DNA of 64,000 bases from Christensenella sp. UBA7703 (GTDB taxonomy: Bacteria; Bacillota; Clostridia; Christensenellales; CAG-138), in NCBI GenBank assembly GCA_002482505.1, contig DLGD01000039.1, positions 1-64,000 on the forward strand. Direction: 5' to 3'. The notes below the pieces were generated by a model, which had not been told where the DNA came from, did no database searches, and was given only the letters and a program-made list of their open reading frames with translations. Shown in pieces: positions 8,844 through 16,795 of this stretch. The number at the start of each line of letters is the position of its first letter. The first letter of the stretch is position 1. The position numbers were made by a program, and so were the translations under genes.

Positions 8844-10052
8844 ATGAAATCACCCAGCGCAGGCGATTCTTCCGCCCGCTCCGTGCGCCTGCTGACCGTA
8901 GGCGTCATCATGATCATCGCAACCTACGGGCTGCTGAGCAATTACCAGAGCGTGGTGCTCAACAGCGTGGTGGAGTCCTATCGGCTCACCGGCGGCATGC
9001 AGGGTATCATGAGTAGCCTCATCAACTTCGGCGCAGTTGCGGCGTTTTTAATCGCGCCCATGCTGCAAGGGCGCATCAAGAAAACCACGATGCTGCTGCT
9101 TGGCGCCACTATCCTTGTTTTCTCCTTCTTCCTGCTCGGCGCGGGCCGCGCTTTGGCTGAATTGATTGTGGCGAGTTTGCTCACCGGCATCGGCTTTGGG
9201 TTGGTGGACGCAAACTGCAACGCCGTGATGGTGGATCTGCATCACGACAACAGCGCGAAATATCTCGGCTTTCTCCACGGCGGGTTCGGCGTCGGCGGCC
9301 TGCTTGCGCCGCTTCTCATCGGTGCGCTGCTTGCCGCTGTAAGTTGGCACACAGTGAGTTATCTGATGGGCGCGCTGATTGCAGCTGCCGTCATCGTTTT
9401 CTTCTTTCTCCTCACCGCGGCAAAAAAAGGCGTCCCTGCGCCGGAAAAAGAGCAGCGGCTCACGTTTGCCGCCGTCAAAGCATTCCTTTTCCACCGCAAA
9501 AATGCGCTGATGCTGCTTGCGACCGTGTTCTATGCAGCCTCCCAAACCGGATTTCTGGTTTGGATTGTGCGCTATATGACGCTGCAATACAACGCGGAAT
9601 CACTGGGTTCCGTCGCGCTCTCGCTCTACTGGGTTTTCGGCACGATCAGCCGCGTCTTTGCCCCGCGCTTAAAAATTCGCCCGTTGGTGCTGTTCCTCCT
9701 TGGCGTGGTGCTGACCTGCGTGTTTCAAGCAATTGGCGTTCTCTCCGGCAGTGCGGTCATCATGTGCATCGCCGGCGCAGCAATTGGGCTTGTCTCCGGC
9801 CACTGTGTGCCGATGATCCTCAGCGTTGCCTCCGAGGACAACCCCGGCAGTTCCTCGCTGATCGCGTCGTCATTCCTCGTGAGTATCTACGCCACAAACA
9901 GCATTTCGCCGCTGTTTATGGGCGCATTGGCCAGCTGGACCAGCCTGAACACGATGATGCTCGCGCCTGCCGTCAGCGCGGCGCTTTCCGGAATTGTCGT
10001 AATCTTCATCCTGAAAATGGCTGCAAAGAAGAACACCGCCGCGATTGCATAA
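8844..10052 (+). CDS. Major facilitator superfamily transporter
   Basis: A 402-residue membrane protein with about 12 hydrophobic helices in two halves, separated near residue 195 by a charged loop (KKGVPAPEKEQR). The first helix pair and the loop LQGRIKKTT fit the MFS A-motif position. Substrate is unknown; family members export or import sugars and drugs. GAGAGG precedes the ATG. An extended -10 (TGATATACT, ending at 8770) lies about 70 bases upstream. Its placement after a Gfo/Idh gene hints at a sugar-related substrate, but the two genes are separate transcription units. Confidence 0.87.
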   Translation: MKSPSAGDSSARSVRLLTVGVIMIIATYGLLSNYQSVVLNSVVESYRLTGGMQGIMSSLINFGAVAAFLIAPMLQGRIKKTTMLLLGATILVFSFFLLGAGRALAELIVASLLTGIGFGLVDANCNAVMVDLHHDNSAKYLGFLHGGFGVGGLLAPLLIGALLAAVSWHTVSYLMGALIAAAVIVFFFLLTAAKKGVPAPEKEQRLTFAAVKAFLFHRKNALMLLATVFYAASQTGFLVWIVRYMTLQYNAESLGSVALSLYWVFGTISRVFAPRLKIRPLVLFLLGVVLTCVFQAIGVLSGSAVIMCIAGAAIGLVSGHCVPMILSVASEDNPGSSSLIASSFLVSIYATNSISPLFMGALASWTSLNTMMLAPAVSAALSGIVVIFILKMAAKKNTAAIA

Positions 10053-10124
10053 AGCTACACGATAGGGTATCGTCCGTATCCTGGATTGGAACGACAGAAT
10101 CGAAGATTGTTCGAAGGAGCCAAA

Positions 10125-10313
10125 ATGAGCAACTGCGTCAATGCCGCAACCTGCCCCTGCACCTATGCCTGCAAGCGCCACGGAAAATGCTGCGAATGCG
10201 TGGCGTATCATCGCGCCGACGGGGAATTCCCCGCGTGTTTTTTCACCAAAGAAGGCGAAAAGACCTATGACCGCAGTTTGAGCAATCTGTTGAAAGACAG
10301 AAACGTGAAATAG
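10125..10313 (+). CDS. DUF6485-type cysteine-rich small protein
   Basis: A 62-residue protein with eight Cys in the first half (NCVNAATCPCTYACKRHGKC, then CECVAYHR and PACFF). This pattern resembles the DUF6485 family of clostridial small Cys-rich proteins and suggests metal or Fe-S binding. No function is known. GAAGGAG immediately upstream fixes the ATG at 10125; the frame also opens 13 codons earlier at a TTG. It lies 72 bases after the MFS gene and ends at a strong terminator. Confidence 0.82.
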   Translation: MSNCVNAATCPCTYACKRHGKCCECVAYHRADGEFPACFFTKEGEKTYDRSLSNLLKDRNVK

Positions 10314-10346
10314 CGTTTTCAGTATTAGAGAGAAGCACAGAAACGC

Positions 10347-10382
10347 AAAATCGGCACACTGAATCCAGTGTGCCGATTTTTT
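10347..10382 (+). terminator. Strong terminator between convergent genes
   Basis: A 15-base stem starting AAAATCGGCACACTG (10347-10361) pairs with CAGTGTGCCGATTTT (10366-10380). T-runs on both strands let it serve the DUF6485 gene and, more weakly, the convergent phosphatase gene. Confidence 0.92.
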
Positions 10383-10395
10383 GCGCCAAGTACCC

Positions 10396-11046
10396 TTACA
10401 GCAATCCCACAACCTCGCACAGGCTGGAAACCAGCGTTGCGCCAAGAGACAAAAGGTGCTCCTTCGTCTGGTGCCCGGCGGTGAGCAGCGCGCAGCCGCA
10501 GCCGATCGACGAAGCAATCTCAAAGTCATGATCCGTATCCCCGACGAACAGCGCACGCGCGGGGTCCACCCCGCTTTCACGCAAAAACTCCTTCGCATAG
10601 TCCGCCTTTCCGTGGGCAAGGTTGTTGCTGTTGCCAATCACGCGCTCAAAATATTCGTTCAGGCGAAAATGCGCAACCTGCTCGTCCAACTTCTCCTGTC
10701 CGGTTGCGGAGAGCAGCACCTGCCGCGCACCCGTCTCCAGCACGGCGGCGAGCGCCTCCTCTGCACAAGGCTGCAGCGCGCAAACGGGAAAGCGCTGGGC
10801 GTACAGCGCGACAAACTGCCGGGAGATGTTCTCAAACGGTTCGGTTTCAAAGGTGTAACCCATCCGGCGATAGTAATCGACCACGGGAAAGGTGAAATAC
10901 CGGCGGTATTCCTCCACGCCCTGCATGAGCGGCATGCCCCGCTCCTGTCGCATCTCGTTTGCGATACGATAGCACATGTCGGTGTCGTCCAGCAGGGTTC
11001 CGTTCCAGTCCCAGATCACAAGATCATAGTTTCGGGTCAAACTCAT
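10396..11046 (-). CDS. HAD superfamily hydrolase (phosphoglycolate phosphatase-like)
   Basis: A 216-residue HAD phosphatase. Motif I is DWNGTLLDD at residues 13-21, motif II is LLSATG, and motif IV is FVGDTDHDFEIA near residue 167. A helical cap lies between motifs I and II, so this is a subfamily IA enzyme that dephosphorylates a small phosphometabolite. The physiological substrate is not identifiable. It follows the DUF2804 gene by 48 bases and is probably in its operon. AGGTGAT serves as a weak ribosome binding site. Confidence 0.85.
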   Translation of the reverse strand: MSLTRNYDLVIWDWNGTLLDDTDMCYRIANEMRQERGMPLMQGVEEYRRYFTFPVVDYYRRMGYTFETEPFENISRQFVALYAQRFPVCALQPCAEEALAAVLETGARQVLLSATGQEKLDEQVAHFRLNEYFERVIGNSNNLAHGKADYAKEFLRESGVDPARALFVGDTDHDFEIASSIGCGCALLTAGHQTKEHLLSLGATLVSSLCEVVGLL

Positions 11047-11094
11047 TTTGGTATCACCTGTTTCCGCCCGCGCGTTTTACGGGCAAACGATCGA

Positions 11095-12123
11095 TTACCA
11101 CTTATTGTGCACCTTTTCGGCAAAGCACAAAAAGTGGTTGAGTGAAATCTTGCTGCCATCGTCCAGCACGAGCGTGCCGTCCATATACCCGAACACCTGA
11201 TGCTGGTCGGAGAGCAGCGGGCCAACGGCGGTGCACGCCGCGCGGTCGAGAATCGGCGTAAAGCCGGTTTCAAACCGTCCGTCGCTGGAGGAGAATGTCC
11301 ACGGCGAGAGATAGGCCTCCTTGCCGTTCGTCTGTGGAATGTTGAAGGTCAAGCGCTCGAGCTTGTGCGCCACACCATCAACAAACAGCATGTTTTCGGA
11401 TGCAGCGGAGACATCGCCAAAGCCGTAGCCGATGTTAAAGCCGATCACATGCCCGTCCACGACGCCTTGCCCTGCACCCCAGTACCACGTGTTGTCATAG
11501 GTCCAGACGCCGCGCCCCCAGTCAAGCAGGCCGAAGGAATCCGCCGGATCAAACGAACGCGTTACGCCGCCAATCGTGAAACTACCCGCGGCGCGCATCG
11601 CAATGATCTTTTGATTATAGTAAAACGCGGTCTTCTTCTCAGCAAATGGCGTCGCGATGACCATCGTGTCCCGCGGTACGTCTGTGAGCAGAATGTCGCA
11701 ATCAAACGCGCTGTCCCCGTCAAACTTGTCCAAATGAAAACGCAGTCTGCGTGCGCCGTTTTCCAGCGTAAAGGAGCCGGATGCACCCGAAATGCTTTTC
11801 TGGATGTCGCCGGAATCCGAGCTCGCGGGAAAGCCCGTCTTGCCAAACGGCAGCCAGAACATCGGAGAGAGTGTCTTCTCCGTTCTGTTCTCAAAATCCA
11901 GAAACGACGCGGAGAGCATACCCATATAGGAATTGTCCGCAATCGTCAAGGCAACCGCATACTTGCCGTTGTGAATCAGATAATAGTCCCATTCCTTGAT
12001 GCGGGACTTACCGCCGCGAATCGCATTTCGGTCATAGGTTTTCACAAGTGCCGTGGCATAGCCTGCCTCGCTGAGCACGCCGGACGGATCGAGAAGTGGG
12101 CCTTTTGAAAGAAGATGCTGCAT
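11095..12123 (-). CDS. DUF2804 family protein
   Basis: A 342-residue soluble protein matching the DUF2804 pattern: an N-terminal LLSKGPLLDPSG, WDYYLI, the central DWGRGVWTYDNTWYWGAGQG and a C-terminal beta-rich half. The fold resembles lipocalin-like or carotenoid hydratase-like domains in related families, but no activity is established. GGAGG lies 9 bases upstream of the ATG. It has its own promoter at 12183-12211 and probably carries the HAD phosphatase gene along. Confidence 0.85.
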   Translation of the reverse strand: MQHLLSKGPLLDPSGVLSEAGYATALVKTYDRNAIRGGKSRIKEWDYYLIHNGKYAVALTIADNSYMGMLSASFLDFENRTEKTLSPMFWLPFGKTGFPASSDSGDIQKSISGASGSFTLENGARRLRFHLDKFDGDSAFDCDILLTDVPRDTMVIATPFAEKKTAFYYNQKIIAMRAAGSFTIGGVTRSFDPADSFGLLDWGRGVWTYDNTWYWGAGQGVVDGHVIGFNIGYGFGDVSAASENMLFVDGVAHKLERLTFNIPQTNGKEAYLSPWTFSSSDGRFETGFTPILDRAACTAVGPLLSDQHQVFGYMDGTLVLDDGSKISLNHFLCFAEKVHNKW

Positions 12124-12182
12124 GGACGGCTGCCTCCTGCTGTTGTTTTTCAGATCTGCGAATCATCAATTGGATTTGCTTC

Positions 12183-12211
12183 ATTATACCCCGCGTATCG
12201 CAGGCACGCAA
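12183..12211 (-). promoter_or_regulatory. Promoter for the DUF2804/HAD operon
   Basis: On the minus strand TTGCGT (12206-12211) and TATAAT (12183-12188) are spaced by 17 bases. Confidence 0.65.
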
Positions 12212-12269
12212 GAAACGCGGCTGGAGTTGTATCCGCATAATGAAACGCTTGTTTTCTGAAGCAGACTAT

Positions 12270-12298
12270 TTTACGCACCATTTCGAGTGTGTTATAAT
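12270..12298 (+). promoter_or_regulatory. Extended -10 promoter abutting the VanZ-like start codon
   Basis: TTTACG (12270-12275) is 17 bases from TATAAT (12293-12298), which is preceded by TGT and so forms an extended -10. The predicted RNA start falls on the ATG at 12305. Confidence 0.7.
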
Positions 12299-12304
12299 AC
12301 CCGA

Positions 12305-13117
12305 ATGGAAAATCTTGAACCAACCAACTCCCAAACCGAATCCGGCGATCAGGCGGACGCCATTGCGCACGCCCGGCTGAAGAAAACCGCAGGGATCGTC
12401 CTTGTCAGCGCTGCGTTTGCCGCGATGCTTTGGCAGGTAGTGCAAATCTATCTTACGGGCATGCGGCACGTGACCCACGGACTTCTGCTCATCGTTGGCA
12501 TCTGCCTGCCGCTGATGCTCGGAACCTATCTCTACACCCGCGCATTGCCCGCAAGGGAAGATCGCCGCAAAGCCGTGCGCTTCTCGTTCTTCGCGTTGTT
12601 TGTGTTTTATGCCGCGGTGCTATTGGGCGCGCTGATCATCTCCCGCGTGGACTACCAAGCCTTTGCCGAGACGAAGGCCGCCTACTGGAAAAACTTTGAC
12701 CTCATGACGAATTTTAACCCGCTTGAGACCGTGCGGCTGTATATCAACGCAATCAAATATAACTACATCGGCATGGAGATTCCGCTAAGCAATCTCGTTG
12801 GCAACGCGATGCTGTTTATGCCGATGGCGGTGTTTCTGCCATGCCTGTTTCGCCCGATGCAGAAGCTCTGGCTCTTTGCGCTTACGATGTTTCTGCTGCT
12901 GGTTGCGGTGGAGGCGCTGCAGTTGCTGCTTGCCTGCGGAAGTTGCGATGTGGATGATGTACTCCTCAACCTCGCGGGCACGCTAATCGTCTTTGGCATC
13001 CTCAAGCTCCCGTTTCTACAGCGGCTGCTCAAGCAGCTTTATCTGCTGCCGGAACCAGCCCAGCCGCAACCCGCCGAGGCAACGGAGGAAAAAAACCCGC
13101 CGAACGCTACAGCCTGA
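12305..13117 (+). CDS. VanZ-like family membrane protein
   Basis: A 270-residue membrane protein. Residues about 25-120 contain three hydrophobic helices. The rest is a VanZ-like domain recognisable by NFNPLETVRLY, NLVGNAMLFMPMAVFLP and EALQLL followed by DVDDVLLNLAGT. VanZ proteins raise tolerance to teicoplanin-type antibiotics by an unknown route, and many relatives are uncharacterised. There is no Shine-Dalgarno sequence, and the promoter's -10 box ends only six bases before the ATG, which suggests a leaderless mRNA. The last 11 bases overlap the convergent ABC-F gene. Confidence 0.88.
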   Translation: MENLEPTNSQTESGDQADAIAHARLKKTAGIVLVSAAFAAMLWQVVQIYLTGMRHVTHGLLLIVGICLPLMLGTYLYTRALPAREDRRKAVRFSFFALFVFYAAVLLGALIISRVDYQAFAETKAAYWKNFDLMTNFNPLETVRLYINAIKYNYIGMEIPLSNLVGNAMLFMPMAVFLPCLFRPMQKLWLFALTMFLLLVAVEALQLLLACGSCDVDDVLLNLAGTLIVFGILKLPFLQRLLKQLYLLPEPAQPQPAEATEEKNPPNATA

Positions 13118-14570
13118 TATCCCGCGTGGCGATCTCGTCCACAAAGGTTCTGTCGTGTTCCACAAACAGCATCGTGGGTTTTGCGGCAAGCAGGAGATCG
13201 CGAATCTGCATTCTAGAGAGCACATCCACAAAGTTCAGCGGCTCGTCCCAAACATAGAGATGCGCCCGCTCGGAAAGCGTCTTCGCAAGAAGCGCTTTTT
13301 TCTTTTGCCCGCCGGAAAACGAGCGCATGTCCTTCTCAAACTGTACGCGCGGAAAATCCAGCTTGCGCAGAATGGTCATAAACAGCGTTTCGTCCAGCCC
13401 GTTTTCTTTTGCAAAATCCGTTACCGTGCCGGAGAGAAACGACGTATCCTGCGGCATATAGGAGAGGATGAGCCCGCTTGCCGTGCGCAGCGTGCCCGTG
13501 TGCGGGATGTCCTGCCCCATCAGGAGCTTGACGATGCTGCTCTTTCCGCTACCGTTTTTACCCAGCAGCACGGCGCGATCCCCTTGCCGGAGCGTGAAGT
13601 CGAGCGGGCCACAAACGATACGTTCCCCATATGCAATCGATAGATCAAGCGCTTCAACCAGGATATCCGCGTGATGCTTGAGAGGTGTAACCTTCAGCGT
13701 GTCGTTGCGCTCAATGTCTTTCAGCAATTTCTCTTTCTCTTTTGCCGCGTTGTCCTGCCGCCGCTCGGTGGCCTTTGCGCGCTTCATCATCCGCGCGCTC
13801 TGCGCGCCGACGAACCCGCGATCCGCCACGTGCTCACCAATCTTGCTGCGCTCCACACGATCCGACCATTCCGCCGTCCGCTTTGCCGCGGCGCGAAGAG
13901 AGTCGATCTCGCGCGAGAGCCGCTCGTTTTCCGCGAGCTCATAATTGTCCTGCCGCCTGCGGTTTTCCTCCCAGCTGGAGAAGGAGCCCTTCTGCACCTC
14001 GATACTCGCGCGGTTGATCGAGAGGATATGATCCACACAACCGTCGAGAAACGCGCGGTCATGGGACACAAGTATGAATCCCTGCTTACCGTTTAAATAC
14101 CGGCTAACGACGGCGCGCGCCTCCATGTCCAGATGGTTGGTGGGTTCGTCAATCAGAAGAAAATGCCCGCTACGGGAAAACAGCGCGGCAAGCAGCACCT
14201 TGGTCTGCTCTCCCGGGCTGAGGGTAGAGAATGCGCGATCCAGCGCGTCCGGCTCCACTTCCAGTAAATTCAGCTCCTTTTCCAGACGCCATCTGGGCGC
14301 GTCCGAAATCGACGCGAACACCGCTTCCGTAGTGAGCGACGCATCCGGCACGGAGAACGGGAAGTAATCGAACGCGACGGAGGCGGAGATAATACCCTCG
14401 TAGTCAAGTTCGCCCATCAAGAGCTTGAGAAACGTGGTTTTGCCGCGCCCGTTTCGCCCGACGAAGCCGAGCTTCCAGCCGGTGTCGATGGAAAAGGATG
14501 TGTGTTCGAAGATATTGTCGTAGCTGCCTTCATAATGAAAGGTCAGGTCGTTGACACGAATTTGGGACAT
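13107..14570 (-). CDS. ABC-F ribosome protection protein, Lsa-like
   Basis: ABC-F proteins bind the ribosomal E site and displace antibiotics from the peptidyl-transferase centre; Lsa/Vga types act on lincosamides, streptogramin A and pleuromutilins. The 487-residue protein has two ATPase domains and no membrane helix. Walker A motifs are GRNGRGKTT (about residue 38) and GKNGSGKSS (about 338). Signatures are LSPGEQ and FSGGQKKK, and Walker B motifs are LLIDEPTNHLD and VWDEPLNFVD. Between them is a charged linker (about 190-290), the antibiotic-resistance domain. The N-terminal GSYDNIFE and IDTGWKLGF are very Lsa-like. AGGAGG is 7 bases upstream of the ATG. Resistance itself is inference. Regulation is probably by the leader at 14676-14849. 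Confidence 0.92.
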   Translation of the reverse strand: MSQIRVNDLTFHYEGSYDNIFEHTSFSIDTGWKLGFVGRNGRGKTTFLKLLMGELDYEGIISASVAFDYFPFSVPDASLTTEAVFASISDAPRWRLEKELNLLEVEPDALDRAFSTLSPGEQTKVLLAALFSRSGHFLLIDEPTNHLDMEARAVVSRYLNGKQGFILVSHDRAFLDGCVDHILSINRASIEVQKGSFSSWEENRRRQDNYELAENERLSREIDSLRAAAKRTAEWSDRVERSKIGEHVADRGFVGAQSARMMKRAKATERRQDNAAKEKEKLLKDIERNDTLKVTPLKHHADILVEALDLSIAYGERIVCGPLDFTLRQGDRAVLLGKNGSGKSSIVKLLMGQDIPHTGTLRTASGLILSYMPQDTSFLSGTVTDFAKENGLDETLFMTILRKLDFPRVQFEKDMRSFSGGQKKKALLAKTLSERAHLYVWDEPLNFVDVLSRMQIRDLLLAAKPTMLFVEHDRTFVDEIATRDIRL

Positions 14571-14675
14571 GTGAAACCTCCTGTTTGCGCAAAGAAAAAC
14601 AAAAATACCAAACGTGTCTTTCCCAACAGCTGCTCTCTTGTCCGTTCTTTGGACGGTTTCCCGTTTTTTTCAAAC

Positions 14676-14777
14676 AAAAAAAGAACCCGTTGATGGTTCA
14701 CTTACACATTTGGCATTGCAAATCACAGCAGGCGCAAAAAAACTCTGCTCCCGCGGTTTTTATCAATACCAAGGTGT
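14676..14777 (-). promoter_or_regulatory. Attenuator-like leader hairpins of the ABC-F gene
   Basis: Directly after the leader peptide stop codon, ACACCTTGGTATTG (14777-14764) pairs with CAATGCCAAATGTGT (14718-14704), with one mismatch and one bulge. Next comes a small hairpin, GAACC (14699-14695) with GGTTC (14687-14683), followed by seven U, resembling a terminator. Farther 3', an A-run and GGGAAACC (about 14652-14670) can pair with the GGTT plus U-run, an alternative fold that would destroy that terminator. Confidence 0.6.
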
Positions 14778-14789
14778 TTAGCGAATCAT
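14778..14789 (-). CDS. Leader peptide Met-Ile-Arg-stop
   Basis: ATG ATT CGC TAA is preceded by a perfect AGGAGG (14796-14801) with 6-base spacing, about 24 bases after the predicted RNA start. A strong ribosome binding site on a three-codon ORF upstream of an ABC-F gene fits ribosome-mediated attenuation. A ribosome parked here would mask the base of the following stem. Confidence 0.6.
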   Translation of the reverse strand: MIR

Positions 14790-14819
14790 CGGAGTCCTCC
14801 TGAAAAAGATTTCATTGAC

Positions 14820-14849
14820 ATTATAGGCAATTTTGACTTGCTCTGTCAA
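14820..14849 (-). promoter_or_regulatory. Strong promoter of the ABC-F leader
   Basis: On the minus strand a consensus TTGACA (14844-14849) and a consensus TATAAT (14820-14825) are spaced by 18 bases. The expected RNA start is near 14813, giving a leader of about 240 bases before the ABC-F ATG. Confidence 0.8.
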
Positions 14850-14932
14850 TATTAAGGGGCTTTATCCACTCAGAAAGAATACAGAGAGTCTTTATTCAAG
14901 ACTCCCTGCCAAATTATCTCATATTCTTGTAT

Positions 14933-16009
14933 TCACCAAAGATCGATGCCATCTACGTCACACTGATGATGGTTATTTTTCCCGATAGCAACCAATGTGC
15001 CATCCGACTTTAAACCGACGGTGTGATATTGACCCGCGCAAATTGCTACGATGTTCGTCCAATCACCCACCTGGCATTGTCCATATTGATCGTCACCAAC
15101 CGCAACAACAGTGCCGTCTGCTTTTAAGCCAACAGTATGTTTCTCTCCACCGCAAATTGCAACAATGTCAGTCCAGCCGCCAACCGCGTCCTCGCCACAA
15201 TAGTCCGTACCGAGCGCAGTAACCGTCCCGTCTGAAAACACACAAAACGTTGTTCCGTTAGCAGCACATCCTTCAACTACACCGGCTAGATTCGAAGTAT
15301 TTCTCCGTCCATCCCCGCCTCCGTTATCGCCAGAAGTAACCACTCCGCCCTTTCTTCCCAGCACAACAATATGCTTTTCTCCCTCAAATAGTTTTTTAAT
15401 TCCAGTCCAAGTCTCGCAGAGGCTGGTTTCGTTCAGATCATATCCAGCAAAGCGAATTCTTCCCTTGCTTGTTAATCCGAGTGATCCTTCGAAACAGGTT
15501 GCCACTTGAACAATGCTTGTCCAGCTCGTAACATTTTTCTCGCCGGCGAAATTCTGGCCGGCAAAAACGACAGTACCGTTTTGGTTCAAACCAAGTGCAT
15601 GCTGGTCATGCGCGGTTACTTGAATAATATTTCCCCAATTCTCCACATTGATCGTTTCATCGCCACCGATACGGAGCACTTTACCTTCATCCGTTAGCGC
15701 AATCGTGAAGTTATCGCCAGCCGCGATTACCCCTTGAAGTGGACGAGTTTCTTTGATGATTCCTCTTTCCGGTGTAGGCTCTGGCGTTCCCAGATCAGTC
15801 ACAACTTCCGTTGCTTCGGCGGCCGTTGCTGTGTTTAGTGTGCACGATAACGAATTCGCTAGAATGTAAATGATTACCGCTGCTGCGATAAACATGAGAA
15901 TGCAAGCAATAATCTTCTTATCTTTATCATTGCGTGCCAAATAAAATACGCTGCCGAGGATAATTGCTGCCACGATACCAAGTAAGGACCAAAAACCCGT
16001 AACGTCCAT
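14933..16009 (-). CDS. Membrane-anchored RCC1-like beta-propeller protein
   Basis: A 358-residue protein. Two N-terminal hydrophobic helices (about residues 5-25 and 32-52) are followed by a TPEPTPER linker and about seven repeats of roughly 38 residues of the RCC1/ATS1 type. Typical units read HTVGLKADGTVVAVG and WTNIVAICAGQ. Such repeats fold as a seven-bladed propeller used for protein contacts. The propeller is probably extracytoplasmic. Function is unknown. AGAGGT upstream of the ATG at 16009 sets the start; the frame is open 14 codons earlier. It is unlinked in orientation to the sigma gene that follows. Confidence 0.85.
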   Translation of the reverse strand: MDVTGFWSLLGIVAAIILGSVFYLARNDKDKKIIACILMFIAAAVIIYILANSLSCTLNTATAAEATEVVTDLGTPEPTPERGIIKETRPLQGVIAAGDNFTIALTDEGKVLRIGGDETINVENWGNIIQVTAHDQHALGLNQNGTVVFAGQNFAGEKNVTSWTSIVQVATCFEGSLGLTSKGRIRFAGYDLNETSLCETWTGIKKLFEGEKHIVVLGRKGGVVTSGDNGGGDGRRNTSNLAGVVEGCAANGTTFCVFSDGTVTALGTDYCGEDAVGGWTDIVAICGGEKHTVGLKADGTVVAVGDDQYGQCQVGDWTNIVAICAGQYHTVGLKSDGTLVAIGKNNHHQCDVDGIDLW

Positions 16010-16291
16010 AATTACCTCTGTATACTCGCTTTTACTATAAATGCAATACATCGAAAATGCACTTCAGTAAAAATATCATCTACAACAACCGATTGTCAAC
16101 GCCAAAACGAAGAAGTGTCAAAAATACCTTTGTCACAGAACACACCCATATTTGTTATGTTATAATTAAGTTGTACTGAATTGTACGCAACCACAACGGA
16201 TACTGAAACTTGTTCAAAAATTCTGCCTCCACTGCAACCTCACCGCAAGATGCCGAGTGTTATGGGTGGAAGAGAGAGGTACCAAGCGCTT

Positions 16292-16795
16292 ATGGAACAG
16301 CTGGCCAAGCCAAACGTGCCAATTCCGGCCGACAACGTGGACGCGCTCTTTGCGCAGTATGCCAATACGGTATACCGCCTCGCGTTTCTGCGCACCAAGA
16401 GCGGAACAGACGCGGACGACATCGTACAGGAGGTTTTCCTCCGGGCTATGCGCGCAAAACCTGTGTGGAACAGCCTTGAACACCAGAAAGCCTGGTTTAT
16501 CAAGGTAACCATCAACTGCACAAAGAGTCTGCTGACCTCCGCCTGGCGGCGAAACACCGTACCCGAGAATGAAAATCTCCTGACCGAGATGCAGGAGACC
16601 ACCGAGGTTTACTCCTATGTGCTGGCGCTTCCTCCGAAGTACCGCACGGTGGTGCATCTGTATTATTACGAAGGATACCAGGTTTCCGAGATCGCAAAGA
16701 TCACGGGAACGGCGGAGAACACGGTGAAATCCCATCTCTTCCGCGCACGCGATATGCTGCGGGAACAGTTGAAAGGGGAGTTTCAGGATGTTTAA
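16292..16795 (+). CDS. ECF-type RNA polymerase sigma factor
   Basis: A sigma-70 family group 4 factor. The region 2 helix reads YRLAFLRTKSGTDADDIVQE followed by VFLRA. Region 4 has LALPPKYRTVVHLYYYEGY and the helix-turn-helix VSEIAKITGTAENTVKSHL. About 167 residues from the ATG at 16292, chosen because GAGAGG lies upstream, though 12 bases away. Alternative in-frame starts are 16250, 16262 and a TTG at 16181. An extended -10 (TGTTATAAT ending at 16166) supplies a promoter. Its last eight bases overlap the next gene, so the two are translationally coupled. Confidence 0.92.
   Translation: MEQLAKPNVPIPADNVDALFAQYANTVYRLAFLRTKSGTDADDIVQEVFLRAMRAKPVWNSLEHQKAWFIKVTINCTKSLLTSAWRRNTVPENENLLTEMQETTEVYSYVLALPPKYRTVVHLYYYEGYQVSEIAKITGTAENTVKSHLFRARDMLREQLKGEFQDV

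Noticed and set aside
15001..15800. CRISPR-like spaced repeats in the RCC1 gene
   Set aside because: The periodicity comes from about 38-codon protein repeats; the DNA units are degenerate and lie within an intact reading frame.
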